A DNA stretch of 23,271 nt from an uncultured Collinsella sp. (lineage in GTDB: Bacteria > Actinomycetota > Coriobacteriia > Coriobacteriales > Coriobacteriaceae). The notes beneath the pieces were generated by a model. It saw only the letters and a list, made by a program, of their open reading frames with translations. It did no database searches and was not told where the DNA came from. Position numbers and translations under genes: made by a program. This document shows, in pieces, positions 14,156-20,764 of this stretch (positions within the stretch are counted from its first letter, which is position 1; every line of letters begins with the position of its first letter). The stretch is from positions 1-23,271 of the forward strand of contig URXE01000038.1 of NCBI GenBank assembly GCA_900551815.1, written 5' to 3'.

Positions 14156-14440
14156 TCAACCCGCCGCAAGAAGTTTTTCGCTCAAGGCTGCACGGGCAAA
14201 CTCACTTGGCGTCATTCCTTCAGCCGCCGCCCGACGACGAATCGCCTCCTTCATCCCTAGGGGAATCTTGACCGATAGCGTTGCCGTCCCTTCGCTTGAG
14301 AGTGGAGGCCGCCCGTGCACGATTCCCCCAACGGTATGCTCGCCGTCCGGAAACTCGCCATGCTCGTACGCCTCGCACCACGTGTCAATCATTTCATCCG
14401 TTACAACCTGACCATTGGCAGCCGTATACGCCTTGCTCAT
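14156..14440 (-). CDS. Ribbon-helix-helix antitoxin (BrnA-like)
   Basis: This 94-residue protein starts at ATG 14440, with GAGGGG 6 nt upstream; the adjacent ATG at 14443 is possible. The C-terminal part (about residues 52-90) has the ribbon-helix-helix pattern: a beta strand TATLSVKIP, then helix GMKEAIRRRAAAEG, a turn MTPSEF and helix ARAALSEKLL. Such domains bind operator DNA as dimers. The acidic N-terminal half (DEMIDTWCEAYEHGEFPDGE) would cover the toxin. The toxin gene stop codon overlaps the start, which fits a toxin-first autoregulated module. It could alternatively be a stand-alone regulator. No terminator of note follows before the tRNA-Phe promoter. Confidence 0.75.
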   Translation of the reverse strand: MSKAYTAANGQVVTDEMIDTWCEAYEHGEFPDGEHTVGGIVHGRPPLSSEGTATLSVKIPLGMKEAIRRRAAAEGMTPSEFARAALSEKLLAAG

Positions 14441-14706
14441 CATCGACCCCTCTGCCGAGCTCGCTCGATCTCTTGCCAGAATTTCTTCTGAACCGGAGAC
14501 AGGGCATGAATAATGAGCCATCCACGAATTAGTTCGACCGCAACAAGTTCCACACTTCGACCATCTGGAAGCCATCCAATAGCAAGCCATCTCGGCGGCT
14601 CGTCCTCCGACTCGCGGCGAATGCACTCAGTAACCGCGAACCAGGCACCAAGCATCTGATTTTCCGTCAAGTGTTTTTTGGCGTTGGGATGAATCTCAAC
14701 ATCCAT
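14440..14706 (-). CDS. Putative toxin of a BrnT/RelE-like pair
   Basis: This 88-residue basic protein starts at ATG 14706 with GGAGGAG 7 nt upstream. I assign it as a toxin from context and shape: it precedes and overlaps a ribbon-helix-helix gene by one base at the stop, as brnT precedes brnA. Its layout of a helix (residues 9-32, with KKHLTENQMLGAWFAV) followed by strands RWLAIGWLPDGR, SVELVAVEL and GWLIIHALSP and a final basic helix resembles BrnT, where the strands carry the RNA-cleaving residues. Sequence identity to known BrnT looks low by eye, so RelE-like or another small fold is possible. The expected activity is mRNA cleavage, repressed by the partner. Confidence 0.6.
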   Translation of the reverse strand: MDVEIHPNAKKHLTENQMLGAWFAVTECIRRESEDEPPRWLAIGWLPDGRSVELVAVELIRGWLIIHALSPVQKKFWQEIERARQRGR

Positions 14707-14764
14707 GCATCTTCTCCTCCATCTTACCCAATTTCGTATGACTAAAGTCCGCTGTCGCCAATCC

Positions 14765-15124
14765 TTACGCCGGCACTTGTTGGAGGGCGGGAGGTGTAAC
14801 AAGGATTGAAGGGCGTTCCAGCACCGCCCAGGCACCGGGACAGGAACACATGCGCCAAGGACGGACGTTTTCGTAGCATACGAGGACGTTGCCGCTACGG
14901 TCGATAAAGGCAATGTCGATGGGATGGACCATAAAGCAGGTGTGGACCGAAGAGCAGCGTGGGAACGCCATGACGAGCGGCAACCCGTTGGCAGCAATCG
15001 GAGACCGTCCCAGCATGCCGCGCAGGCGCACGGCAAACGACTCCGCCACCACAAACTCGGCAGGCGTCCAACCCAGCCTGTTGAGCGCCCGCGCGTAGGC
15101 AATGTAGGATGAGACCGCGGTCAC
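14765..15124 (-). CDS. DUF192 family protein at the end of the Tad operon
   Basis: This 119-residue protein starts at GTG 15124, which overlaps the TGA of the upstream TadE-like gene by 4 nt (GTGA). It matches the DUF192 (COG1430) pattern: AESFAVRLRGMLGR (28-40), GLPLVMAFPRCSSVHTCFMV (47-66), HPIDIAFIDRSGNVLVCYENVRPWR (67-91) and the closing CPGAWAVLERP (95-105). The family has no agreed function. Five cysteines (56-ish region, 63, 83, 93, 95) may form disulfides if exported, but no signal peptide is visible. Its tight coupling to the pilus genes suggests a part in pilus assembly; that is inference. Confidence 0.82.
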   Translation of the reverse strand: MTAVSSYIAYARALNRLGWTPAEFVVAESFAVRLRGMLGRSPIAANGLPLVMAFPRCSSVHTCFMVHPIDIAFIDRSGNVLVCYENVRPWRMCSCPGAWAVLERPSILVTPPALQQVPA

Positions 15125-15597
15125 ATGACCACCCCCGGACGCCACGGGTCGACCGTCACTGCGCGCTCGTGCGACAACTGTGCCGGTGCCCCCAGCGAAA
15201 CGCCGGCGATGCTGAGCGAGCTCGGCCACGGCTCGTAGCGCATGGTGCAGGTATAGGTCCTAAACGTACCGGAAAGCGAAAGCAGACCGCCATCCGATGT
15301 CGTCGTACCCTGCTCGCTCGAGACCTCAATCTGCAAGTCATAGCCTTCCATGGCATGTTGGATCTGAGCCTGAACGGTCGCGGAGGCATCGATGGAGCTG
15401 TCATCGCCCTCCCCGCTCGGCGCCACGGCATGCGCTAGCACGATATCGGGCACCACGCGATCGAAGCGCGCGACCGCGTCGGCAAAGACCATGACGTTGT
15501 ACACGATAAGCGCCAGAACCAGCAGGACGGGCGTGACCACGGCCATCTCGACCGTCGCCTGGGCGCGCTCCTCGCACAGGCGCGTGCGGATGCCCAT
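15121..15597 (-). CDS. TadE-like minor pilin protein (second copy)
   Basis: This 158-residue protein starts at ATG 15597, sharing one base with the stop of the preceding gene (TAATG). The N-terminus reads MGIRTRLCEERAQATVEMAV, then a hydrophobic helix of about 20 residues (VVTPVLLVLALIVYNVMVF). The AQ-x-T-x-E string with Glu five residues after the likely cleavage point is the type IVc prepilin feature, though Gly at -1 is replaced by Ala. The rest is a predicted extracytoplasmic domain with no recognised fold. TadE proteins are pseudopilins processed by TadV and needed for fibre assembly. It is next to last in the operon and overlaps the DUF192 gene by 4 nt. Confidence 0.8.
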   Translation of the reverse strand: MGIRTRLCEERAQATVEMAVVTPVLLVLALIVYNVMVFADAVARFDRVVPDIVLAHAVAPSGEGDDSSIDASATVQAQIQHAMEGYDLQIEVSSEQGTTTSDGGLLSLSGTFRTYTCTMRYEPWPSSLSIAGVSLGAPAQLSHERAVTVDPWRPGVVM

Positions 15598-17762
15598 TAC
15601 GACCCACCGCCCAGGGCACCCGCCAGTGTGGCGACATCGACGGTAAGTGGGATGGAACCGCCGCCGGGCAGCGGAATCTCCGCAAGCGTGAACACCGTGC
15701 CGCTGATGGTGCGCTCGACTTGATATTCCAGCGCCTCGCAAAGCGCCTTGGGATCGGTCACGCCCAACGGAATACTTCGTAGCTTGTCCTGCGCATTAGA
15801 AAGACCTGTGATGTCAGACCCCGGGCTCTTGATGACGTTGGCGGTGTCAGTCAGCACCGGCTTTCGTAGGCGCAAGTCGCACGGCTCCAAGCCCAGCGCC
15901 GCCACGGACGCCGAAACGGTATCACCAAGCCACGACGCAATGGAACTCAACGCACCGCTGCCCCCTCCCAGGTCATCGATCATCTCGTCCATGAGCTCGT
16001 CGGCCGAGCCTTGGATGTCTCCGTATCCCACAAGCAGCCGCCCCCAAACATCCATGACGCCATCGAGTACGCCGACAACGCCACCCGAACGCTCCTCCAG
16101 CGTCGAGAAAAACCGCGAGAGAACGTTGTTCTGCGCCGTCGCGTCATCGGGCGCCAGCACCGCAGCAGAGATCGCGCCGCGATCGCCAAGCCTGACTGTC
16201 GTGTTAAACGAAGAGTTGAGCTCATCGGGGCTCGAGATGGCACCCGAAACCGCAAGGGCAACCACGCCATTGCGGCCGGGCGGGGCGATACGCGGACGCT
16301 CGCCCGAAAGCGCTTTAATGGCCTCGTCAAACGCATTGCCTGCACGGTCAGCCTCGTCCTCGGTCTGGCGCATGAGCTCAAGCTCTTTGTTGCGGCATTC
16401 GACGTAGTCTTCCAGAGCGTCTTTGAATCGATCAAAGTGGTACTCGAAGCCGTTTTCGATTGAAGTCGAAGGAGCCGCAACGGCGCCGAGCGACGAAACA
16501 CCAAAATGGCATCTGTTGCATTTGTCCTGCCCGTCATAATCAGCGACCGAGGCTAGCCCGCCTGGCGTCCCTTTCTTATAGTTGGGGCAACTCGTTCCGT
16601 AATGCAGATACGTCTTGCCATCATTGGCACTGGCTGGCCACACCGCATCGGTATAGAGTTCCGTCGCTCGCACCTCGTCAGTGTTGCGCGGCAACAACGG
16701 AATATAGGAAGTGGCCCGGTCTCCGTCTTCGGTTATATATGCGCGATTGACCTCTGCGCTCGCATAGGTATAGAACGCCTTGCGCGCCGCCGACTCCGCC
16801 TTCGTCTCGACGCTTGAGCCTTGAGGCGCCTCGTTTGCAAGGCGCAAGCGGTAATAGGCCTTCGCGCGATCGAGCGCCACTTGCGGCTCCCATGTGACGC
16901 TCGAGGCATAGTGCGGATTCTCAATATCCGAAGGCTTCGCCAAACTCCTCGCGCGTTCCCACATGCATGAGCAACTGCCGACCGAAGCCGGATCCGACCC
17001 GCCGCAATCCGCAAGCCAGGCGCGCTCTTTTGCTTTCGCCGTCTCCTCCGAGGCCTTCTGCAGCTCATCTGCTGCGCGTTCCAGATCTTTCGATGTGTCT
17101 TTAATGACATCGGTCGAGATCTCGGACCCCTCGAGCGCAACGAAATCCGACTCGGACGTCCTGGGCACGGCAAGCGCCGTACCGGTATAGGTCGCACCCT
17201 CGGTATCCTGCGCCGACACGGCCTGCGTAGCTCGCGCGGCAACCAGATACGGTAGAGCCGTCTCGATTTTCTGCAGGCCCTTGGAGGCGCTTTTGGCAAA
17301 CTTATTGCGCGTTTTAATGATCTCGATCCCCGTGTCGACCATATCGCCCGCGGCAAGCTCGGCACCCGGAATAAGGATGGCGACCAAGCCGGTGCCGATC
17401 GTGGCAAACCCCGCTAGGCCCAAGCTCAATATGCTCGCATCCACCACTGTCGCAGCCGTATGGTAGGACGCCACCACATTGGCGCCTGCCAGCGCGCCGC
17501 TATCGGCAGCCGCCTGGGTGTCCCCCGCGCGCGACATGCTCCATATCGCTGCCGTCGACGAAAACAGCAACGTGAGCACCACCAAGATGACCACCGCAGA
17601 GGAGAGCGTGGTATAGGCACCGTCTTCGATAAACAGGTCGATCCCGGCTCGACCCATAAAGCCGCCTCGCTTGCAGCGAGCACGCGGTCGGCAACGGCCC
17701 GCAAGCCCCCTCGTCACCTTCAACAGGCAGCGCTTAATCCCATGCAGCAATCCATGAATCAT
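15597..17762 (-). CDS. Large TadG-like pilus assembly protein
   Basis: This 721-residue protein has one N-terminal membrane helix (about 48-76) within EDGAYTTLSSAVVILVVLTL, followed by SRAGDTQAAADSGALAGAN, the standard start of TadG-like proteins. The long extracytoplasmic part is coiled-coil prone around 215-245 (KDLERAADELQKASEETAKA). It has a cysteine set in its middle (253, 264, 266, 392, 415, 418, 456) that includes CNRCH at 415-419. I chose ATG 17762 because GGAGGG lies 5-6 nt upstream and it overlaps the preceding stop by 29 nt. ATG 17657 (MGRAGIDLF) with GAGGCGG is a real alternative. Its C-terminal two thirds resemble nothing I can name. It probably works as a minor pilin-like or anchoring factor on the cell surface. 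Confidence 0.8.
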   Translation of the reverse strand: MIHGLLHGIKRCLLKVTRGLAGRCRPRARCKRGGFMGRAGIDLFIEDGAYTTLSSAVVILVVLTLLFSSTAAIWSMSRAGDTQAAADSGALAGANVVASYHTAATVVDASILSLGLAGFATIGTGLVAILIPGAELAAGDMVDTGIEIIKTRNKFAKSASKGLQKIETALPYLVAARATQAVSAQDTEGATYTGTALAVPRTSESDFVALEGSEISTDVIKDTSKDLERAADELQKASEETAKAKERAWLADCGGSDPASVGSCSCMWERARSLAKPSDIENPHYASSVTWEPQVALDRAKAYYRLRLANEAPQGSSVETKAESAARKAFYTYASAEVNRAYITEDGDRATSYIPLLPRNTDEVRATELYTDAVWPASANDGKTYLHYGTSCPNYKKGTPGGLASVADYDGQDKCNRCHFGVSSLGAVAAPSTSIENGFEYHFDRFKDALEDYVECRNKELELMRQTEDEADRAGNAFDEAIKALSGERPRIAPPGRNGVVALAVSGAISSPDELNSSFNTTVRLGDRGAISAAVLAPDDATAQNNVLSRFFSTLEERSGGVVGVLDGVMDVWGRLLVGYGDIQGSADELMDEMIDDLGGGSGALSSIASWLGDTVSASVAALGLEPCDLRLRKPVLTDTANVIKSPGSDITGLSNAQDKLRSIPLGVTDPKALCEALEYQVERTISGTVFTLAEIPLPGGGSIPLTVDVATLAGALGGGS

Positions 17763-18234
17763 AATCTCCCTCCAGCCACTCGAGACGCGATCGATACGAG
17801 ACGTCGACCTTAAGCTCGACATAGCCGTTTTGGCCTGCGCTACCCATAGCCTGCGCAAACGCACCGATCACGGGCAGCGGTTTAACCTCGCCGGTAACGG
17901 AAACGGACGAGACGCCGCCCGCATCGGCCCGACCAAGCTCGATATCCCACGACAGGGGCCCGCCGGCATGGAAAATCGAAACGTCGGGAACCGCGGCAAG
18001 ACGGCGGCGGGCAAACTCCTTAATATCCTCGTCATCCCCCACCGTCGTCGTGGTCATGAGCCGCGCGGTCTCGGCGGCGGCAGACTCCATGACCGCGCGT
18101 GTATAGAGCAGGCACACCGGCTGCAGCGCCAACAGGACGAGCGTCAGAAACGTCGGCAGTAGGAATGCCGCCTCGACCGTAGACTGAGCCCGGTCCTCGC
18201 GCGCAACATCAATACAGCACGATGTCCTTAGCAC
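17734..18234 (-). CDS. TadE-like minor pilin protein (first copy)
   Basis: About 166 residues. The typical TadE N-terminus AREDRAQSTVEAAFLLPTFL is followed by a hydrophobic helix (TLVLLALQPVCLLYTRAV) and an extracytoplasmic domain ending RLEWLEGDYDSW. There is no ATG start near the signal. GTG at 18234 is the best in-frame standard codon and overlaps the upstream gene by 26 nt, but it has no clear ribosome binding site. An ATT two codons before GTT-GCG, with AAGGA 11 nt upstream, is also conceivable. Downstream it overlaps the TadG-like gene by 29 nt. Role: pseudopilin of the Tad machine, by family. Confidence 0.8.
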   Translation of the reverse strand: MLRTSCCIDVAREDRAQSTVEAAFLLPTFLTLVLLALQPVCLLYTRAVMESAAAETARLMTTTTVGDDEDIKEFARRRLAAVPDVSIFHAGGPLSWDIELGRADAGGVSSVSVTGEVKPLPVIGAFAQAMGSAGQNGYVELKVDVSYRSRLEWLEGDYDSWIAAWD

Positions 18235-18427
18235 CCGCAGCAGCGTCGACAACCGATGTCGAGGTGACGCCGTGAGATGCCGTCCGCTCGACCAGCGCCG
18301 CCAAGCGCCCATCGGCACCGGCACGCCAAAGCCCTGCGATCGCCAGCACGATGGAAAGCAGTGCCACCGTGACGATGGCGTATTCGACCGTTGCCTGGGC
18401 AGATTCCTCGCGCAGGACATAATGCAT
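18209..18427 (-). CDS. Second Flp-like pilin or pseudopilin (72 residues)
   Basis: The protein starts MHYVLREESAQATVEYAIVT and continues as a hydrophobic helix (VALLSIVLAIAGLWRAG), then an Ala-rich tail. The EESAQ-x-T-x-EYAI string almost copies that of the main Flp pilin, with Ala in place of the Gly before the cleavage point. GGAGGGG lies 7 nt before the ATG at 18427. It begins one base after the upstream gene and overlaps the GTG of the next TadE-like gene. It could be a minor pilin that initiates or caps the fibre. The tail is unlike Flp, so it may not be a fibre subunit. Confidence 0.8.
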   Translation of the reverse strand: MHYVLREESAQATVEYAIVTVALLSIVLAIAGLWRAGADGRLAALVERTASHGVTSTSVVDAAAGAKDIVLY

Positions 18428-18428
18428 T

Positions 18429-18992
18429 TCACGACCCCTCCTTTGAGTTCGTTGTCTGCGGGGTCAGGCGGACCACGCGCAGGCGACACGAAGTATCACC
18501 AGCATCCGCGGCAATCGTCACCATATCGACCCAGCCGCGTCCGTCACGCACGATGGCGCCCCACACGTTGCCCTTGATGTCGAGATAGCCGCTCAGAGCA
18601 AGTTGCGCCGTGGGCACCTCGCGATAGGCACGCAGCATATCCGCCGCCGCCTCGGTCATCGGTCGGCACTCGGACCATGCGAGACGAACAGCGACGGCAT
18701 TGTTTGCAGATGAACCCGTTGCAGCGTCCGCTCGCTCGTCGAGTGCTTGCAAGAACGTTTGCGCCGTGACGGCGGCATTCGCATCGGCCGCGTCTCGCAC
18801 ATCGTCTATTTGAGACGCCGCAGCCGAACCCGATCCCGCATCCGCGGCAGCCCCTAAACGTTGTTGCCGTGCTGCGTTAAGCCCCCAAACCGCCACTGCC
18901 ACCGCCACGACCGCACAGGCGAGCACCAGCAACGCGCCGACGGGACGGGCGCCCTCTACAGGCTGTTGATGCCCTCGCTGATAGCGCTCCAT
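18429..18992 (-). CDS. Membrane-anchored protein of the Tad operon, unknown function
   Basis: This 187-residue protein has a membrane helix at about 18-38 (VGALLVLACAVVAVAVAVWG) after a basic N-terminus, and an Ala-rich, probably helical region (40-90), then a compact domain with two cysteines (SEC near 109, TSC near 168) and strands such as WGAIVRDGRGWVDMVTIAAD. The start ATG at 18992 lies inside the end of flp, giving a 37-nt overlap in another frame; only AAGG about 10 nt upstream serves as ribosome binding site. I know no family for it. Its place between two pilin genes suggests a pilus accessory factor outside the membrane. Confidence 0.72.
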   Translation of the reverse strand: MERYQRGHQQPVEGARPVGALLVLACAVVAVAVAVWGLNAARQQRLGAAADAGSGSAAASQIDDVRDAADANAAVTAQTFLQALDERADAATGSSANNAVAVRLAWSECRPMTEAAADMLRAYREVPTAQLALSGYLDIKGNVWGAIVRDGRGWVDMVTIAADAGDTSCRLRVVRLTPQTTNSKEGS

Positions 18993-19189
18993 AAATCTTG
19001 GACCTTGCCCTTAAATGCGACGATGGCAATGATGGCAATCACCACGAGCACACCGACTAGGATGGCGTACTCGGTGGTGCCCTGTGCGCTCTCCTCCCGC
19101 AGCAGTTCCTCGACACGCTGGCGAGCGTGAATTGACTGGCAAAACGCCCAGCTCCAAACCTTGCCAGCAACGTCAGTCATCGTATTCAT
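18956..19189 (-). CDS. flp: Flp/Fap-type major pilin
   Basis: This 77-residue prepilin is the likely main subunit of the Tad fibre. It has an unusually long leader (about 36 residues), ending REESAQG before TTEYAILVG; cleavage after the Gly by a TadV-type peptidase would leave a mature peptide of about 40 residues with Glu at position 3 and Tyr at 4, as in Flp pilins. The hydrophobic helix AILVGVLVVIAIIAIVAF follows and the tail KGKVQDLWSAISEGINSL is typical. GGAGG lies 5 nt before ATG 19189. It starts 10 nt after tadC. No separate promoter or terminator is evident around it, though pilin usually needs high expression. Confidence 0.92.
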   Translation of the reverse strand: MNTMTDVAGKVWSWAFCQSIHARQRVEELLREESAQGTTEYAILVGVLVVIAIIAIVAFKGKVQDLWSAISEGINSL

Positions 19190-19199
19190 GTATTCCTCC

Positions 19200-19841
19200 C
19201 TACATCATCCCGCCTGCTCCCAGCAGCGGGCCCAATATGGACAGAAGCAACGCCGGCAAGATGAGCGTGCCGGTGGGAATCAGCAGCTTGACCGGCGCGC
19301 GCTCAATCTCGCGCTCGACTGCAGCGCGATGGGCCGCGCGAATCTCACGACTTTGAGCCGCCAGCGTCTCGGCAAGCGGGGCACCGAGGGCAAGCGCCTG
19401 CCCCGCTGTGATGGCAAAGGTCTCGAGCGCCCGCACATCCAGGTCGCGCGCGGCCGCCAGGAGCTCGTCCTCGCGCGTCCCCACGCCCACCTGCCACGCC
19501 ATGCAGGCTCGCTCAAGGCGGAGCGCCAACGTCGATCGGCGATTGGCGCAAAAAACCTCAAGCGCCGCATCGAACGAAAGGCCGGCCGAAAGCCCCAGAC
19601 GCACCACGTCGATCATCTCGGACACCTCGCCGAGCGACACCTGCGCCGTACCACCCGTGCCGAGCATGCCCCTCAACCGTGCTACCAGGACATCGGTCAC
19701 CGATCGGGCAGCCGCAACAACCAGCAGCGCCTCGCGTTTGCAGACCTGGGCGATCTTGCATGCGTCCGCACGATTGAGCCCTGTCACGATATACACGCTG
19801 AGCGCGCACAGGCATGCCGCGACCCCGACCAGGGCGCTCAT
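19200..19841 (-). CDS. tadC: TadC-like pilus platform protein
   Basis: This 213-residue inner-membrane protein of the T2SSF/GspF class pairs with TadB as the platform of the Tad pilus machine. The start ATG 19841 forms an ATGA overlap with the tadB stop and has GGTGGAG just upstream. It shows one N-terminal membrane helix (SALVGVAACLCALSVYIVTG), a cytoplasmic domain with the family feature SEMIDVVRLGLSAGLSFDAALE, the stretch LALGAPLAETLAAQSREIRA, and a C-terminal hairpin of helices (LLIPTGTLILPALLLSILG). It is shorter than the roughly 300 residues common for TadC, mainly by having one N-terminal helix instead of two or three. Confidence 0.88.
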   Translation of the reverse strand: MSALVGVAACLCALSVYIVTGLNRADACKIAQVCKREALLVVAAARSVTDVLVARLRGMLGTGGTAQVSLGEVSEMIDVVRLGLSAGLSFDAALEVFCANRRSTLALRLERACMAWQVGVGTREDELLAAARDLDVRALETFAITAGQALALGAPLAETLAAQSREIRAAHRAAVEREIERAPVKLLIPTGTLILPALLLSILGPLLGAGGMM

Positions 19842-20764
19842 AGCTCCACCCGCATAATGCGTCGGATGACCACCAGGGCGACGGCGTTGAGGGCAAGTCC
19901 CAGTACCACGGCACCGGCACCCGCCGGCGTTGCAAGGCCGCGGCGAAAGTCGGCCGAAAGCAGCGCCAGCACCGCGCACATACCCGCCGGCATCGCCGAG
20001 ACCATGTGTGCCGACATACGAGCCTGCGATGTCTTGACGTCCAAGCGGCGCTTGAGCTCAATGCGCTCCCCCACCATGCTCGACGCCTCGGACAACAGGT
20101 CGGCAAGCGGGGCACCGGTTCGCTGCGACACCTTGAGCGCCAAGGTGACAAGCGAAAGGCCGGGGGCATCGATACGGTCGAGTAGGTCATCCAACGCATC
20201 AGTCGCCGAGACGCCGCAGTCGATCGCCGTCGCCACGCGCAAAAACTCGGTATGCACCGGCTCTTGCGCGTGAGTTCCCACAAACCTCATGCCCTGGGCC
20301 AGTGAATGACCCGAGGCGAGCGACATGGAGAGCGCCGTAAAGGCCTCGGGCATGGCTTCTTCCACATCGTGTTGCTCGCGGCGACGGTCGAAAGTGTCGC
20401 GAGCGGCGCCTACACCAAACGGTGCGAGCAGCCCCAGGACAAAGCCGATAGGCGACAACGATACGACAGTCAGGGCAATGCCGCAGACGCCACTCGACAG
20501 CAGCAAGCATGCCAGGCGCGCCTCGTCGTCCTCGATGACAAGGCCAAGGCGATGTGCTGGAACCAGCGCCGCCCAGGAGCGGGCGATCTTTTTTAGCAGG
20601 TCGTTTTCTGCCAACTCGCGCGGCAGCTTCTCGGCAACCGATTCAAGCACATGGCTGACCAGCTCCGCCGGCGGCACGCGCGGCGCACGAGGCTCCGCCC
20701 CGCACGCCACCGCGGCAGAAAGCCCTGTCAAACCCCCTACGACGAGGGGCACAACGATCTCCAT
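19838..20764 (-). CDS. tadB: TadB-like pilus platform protein
   Basis: This 308-residue T2SSF-family membrane protein pairs with TadC under the ATPase TadA. An N-terminal helix (2-20) is followed by a cytoplasmic stretch, two helices (about 84-118, LLLSSGVCGIALTVVSL and IGFVLGLLAPFGVG), the T2SSF domain with EAMPEAFTALSMSLASGHSLAQGM and LALKVSQRTGAPLADLL, and two C-terminal helices. The start ATG 20764 lies inside the end of tadA (28-nt overlap) and has AGGAGGTGG 4 nt upstream, an excellent ribosome binding site. The downstream end overlaps tadC by 4 nt. Confidence 0.92.
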   Translation of the reverse strand: MEIVVPLVVGGLTGLSAAVACGAEPRAPRVPPAELVSHVLESVAEKLPRELAENDLLKKIARSWAALVPAHRLGLVIEDDEARLACLLLSSGVCGIALTVVSLSPIGFVLGLLAPFGVGAARDTFDRRREQHDVEEAMPEAFTALSMSLASGHSLAQGMRFVGTHAQEPVHTEFLRVATAIDCGVSATDALDDLLDRIDAPGLSLVTLALKVSQRTGAPLADLLSEASSMVGERIELKRRLDVKTSQARMSAHMVSAMPAGMCAVLALLSADFRRGLATPAGAGAVVLGLALNAVALVVIRRIMRVEL

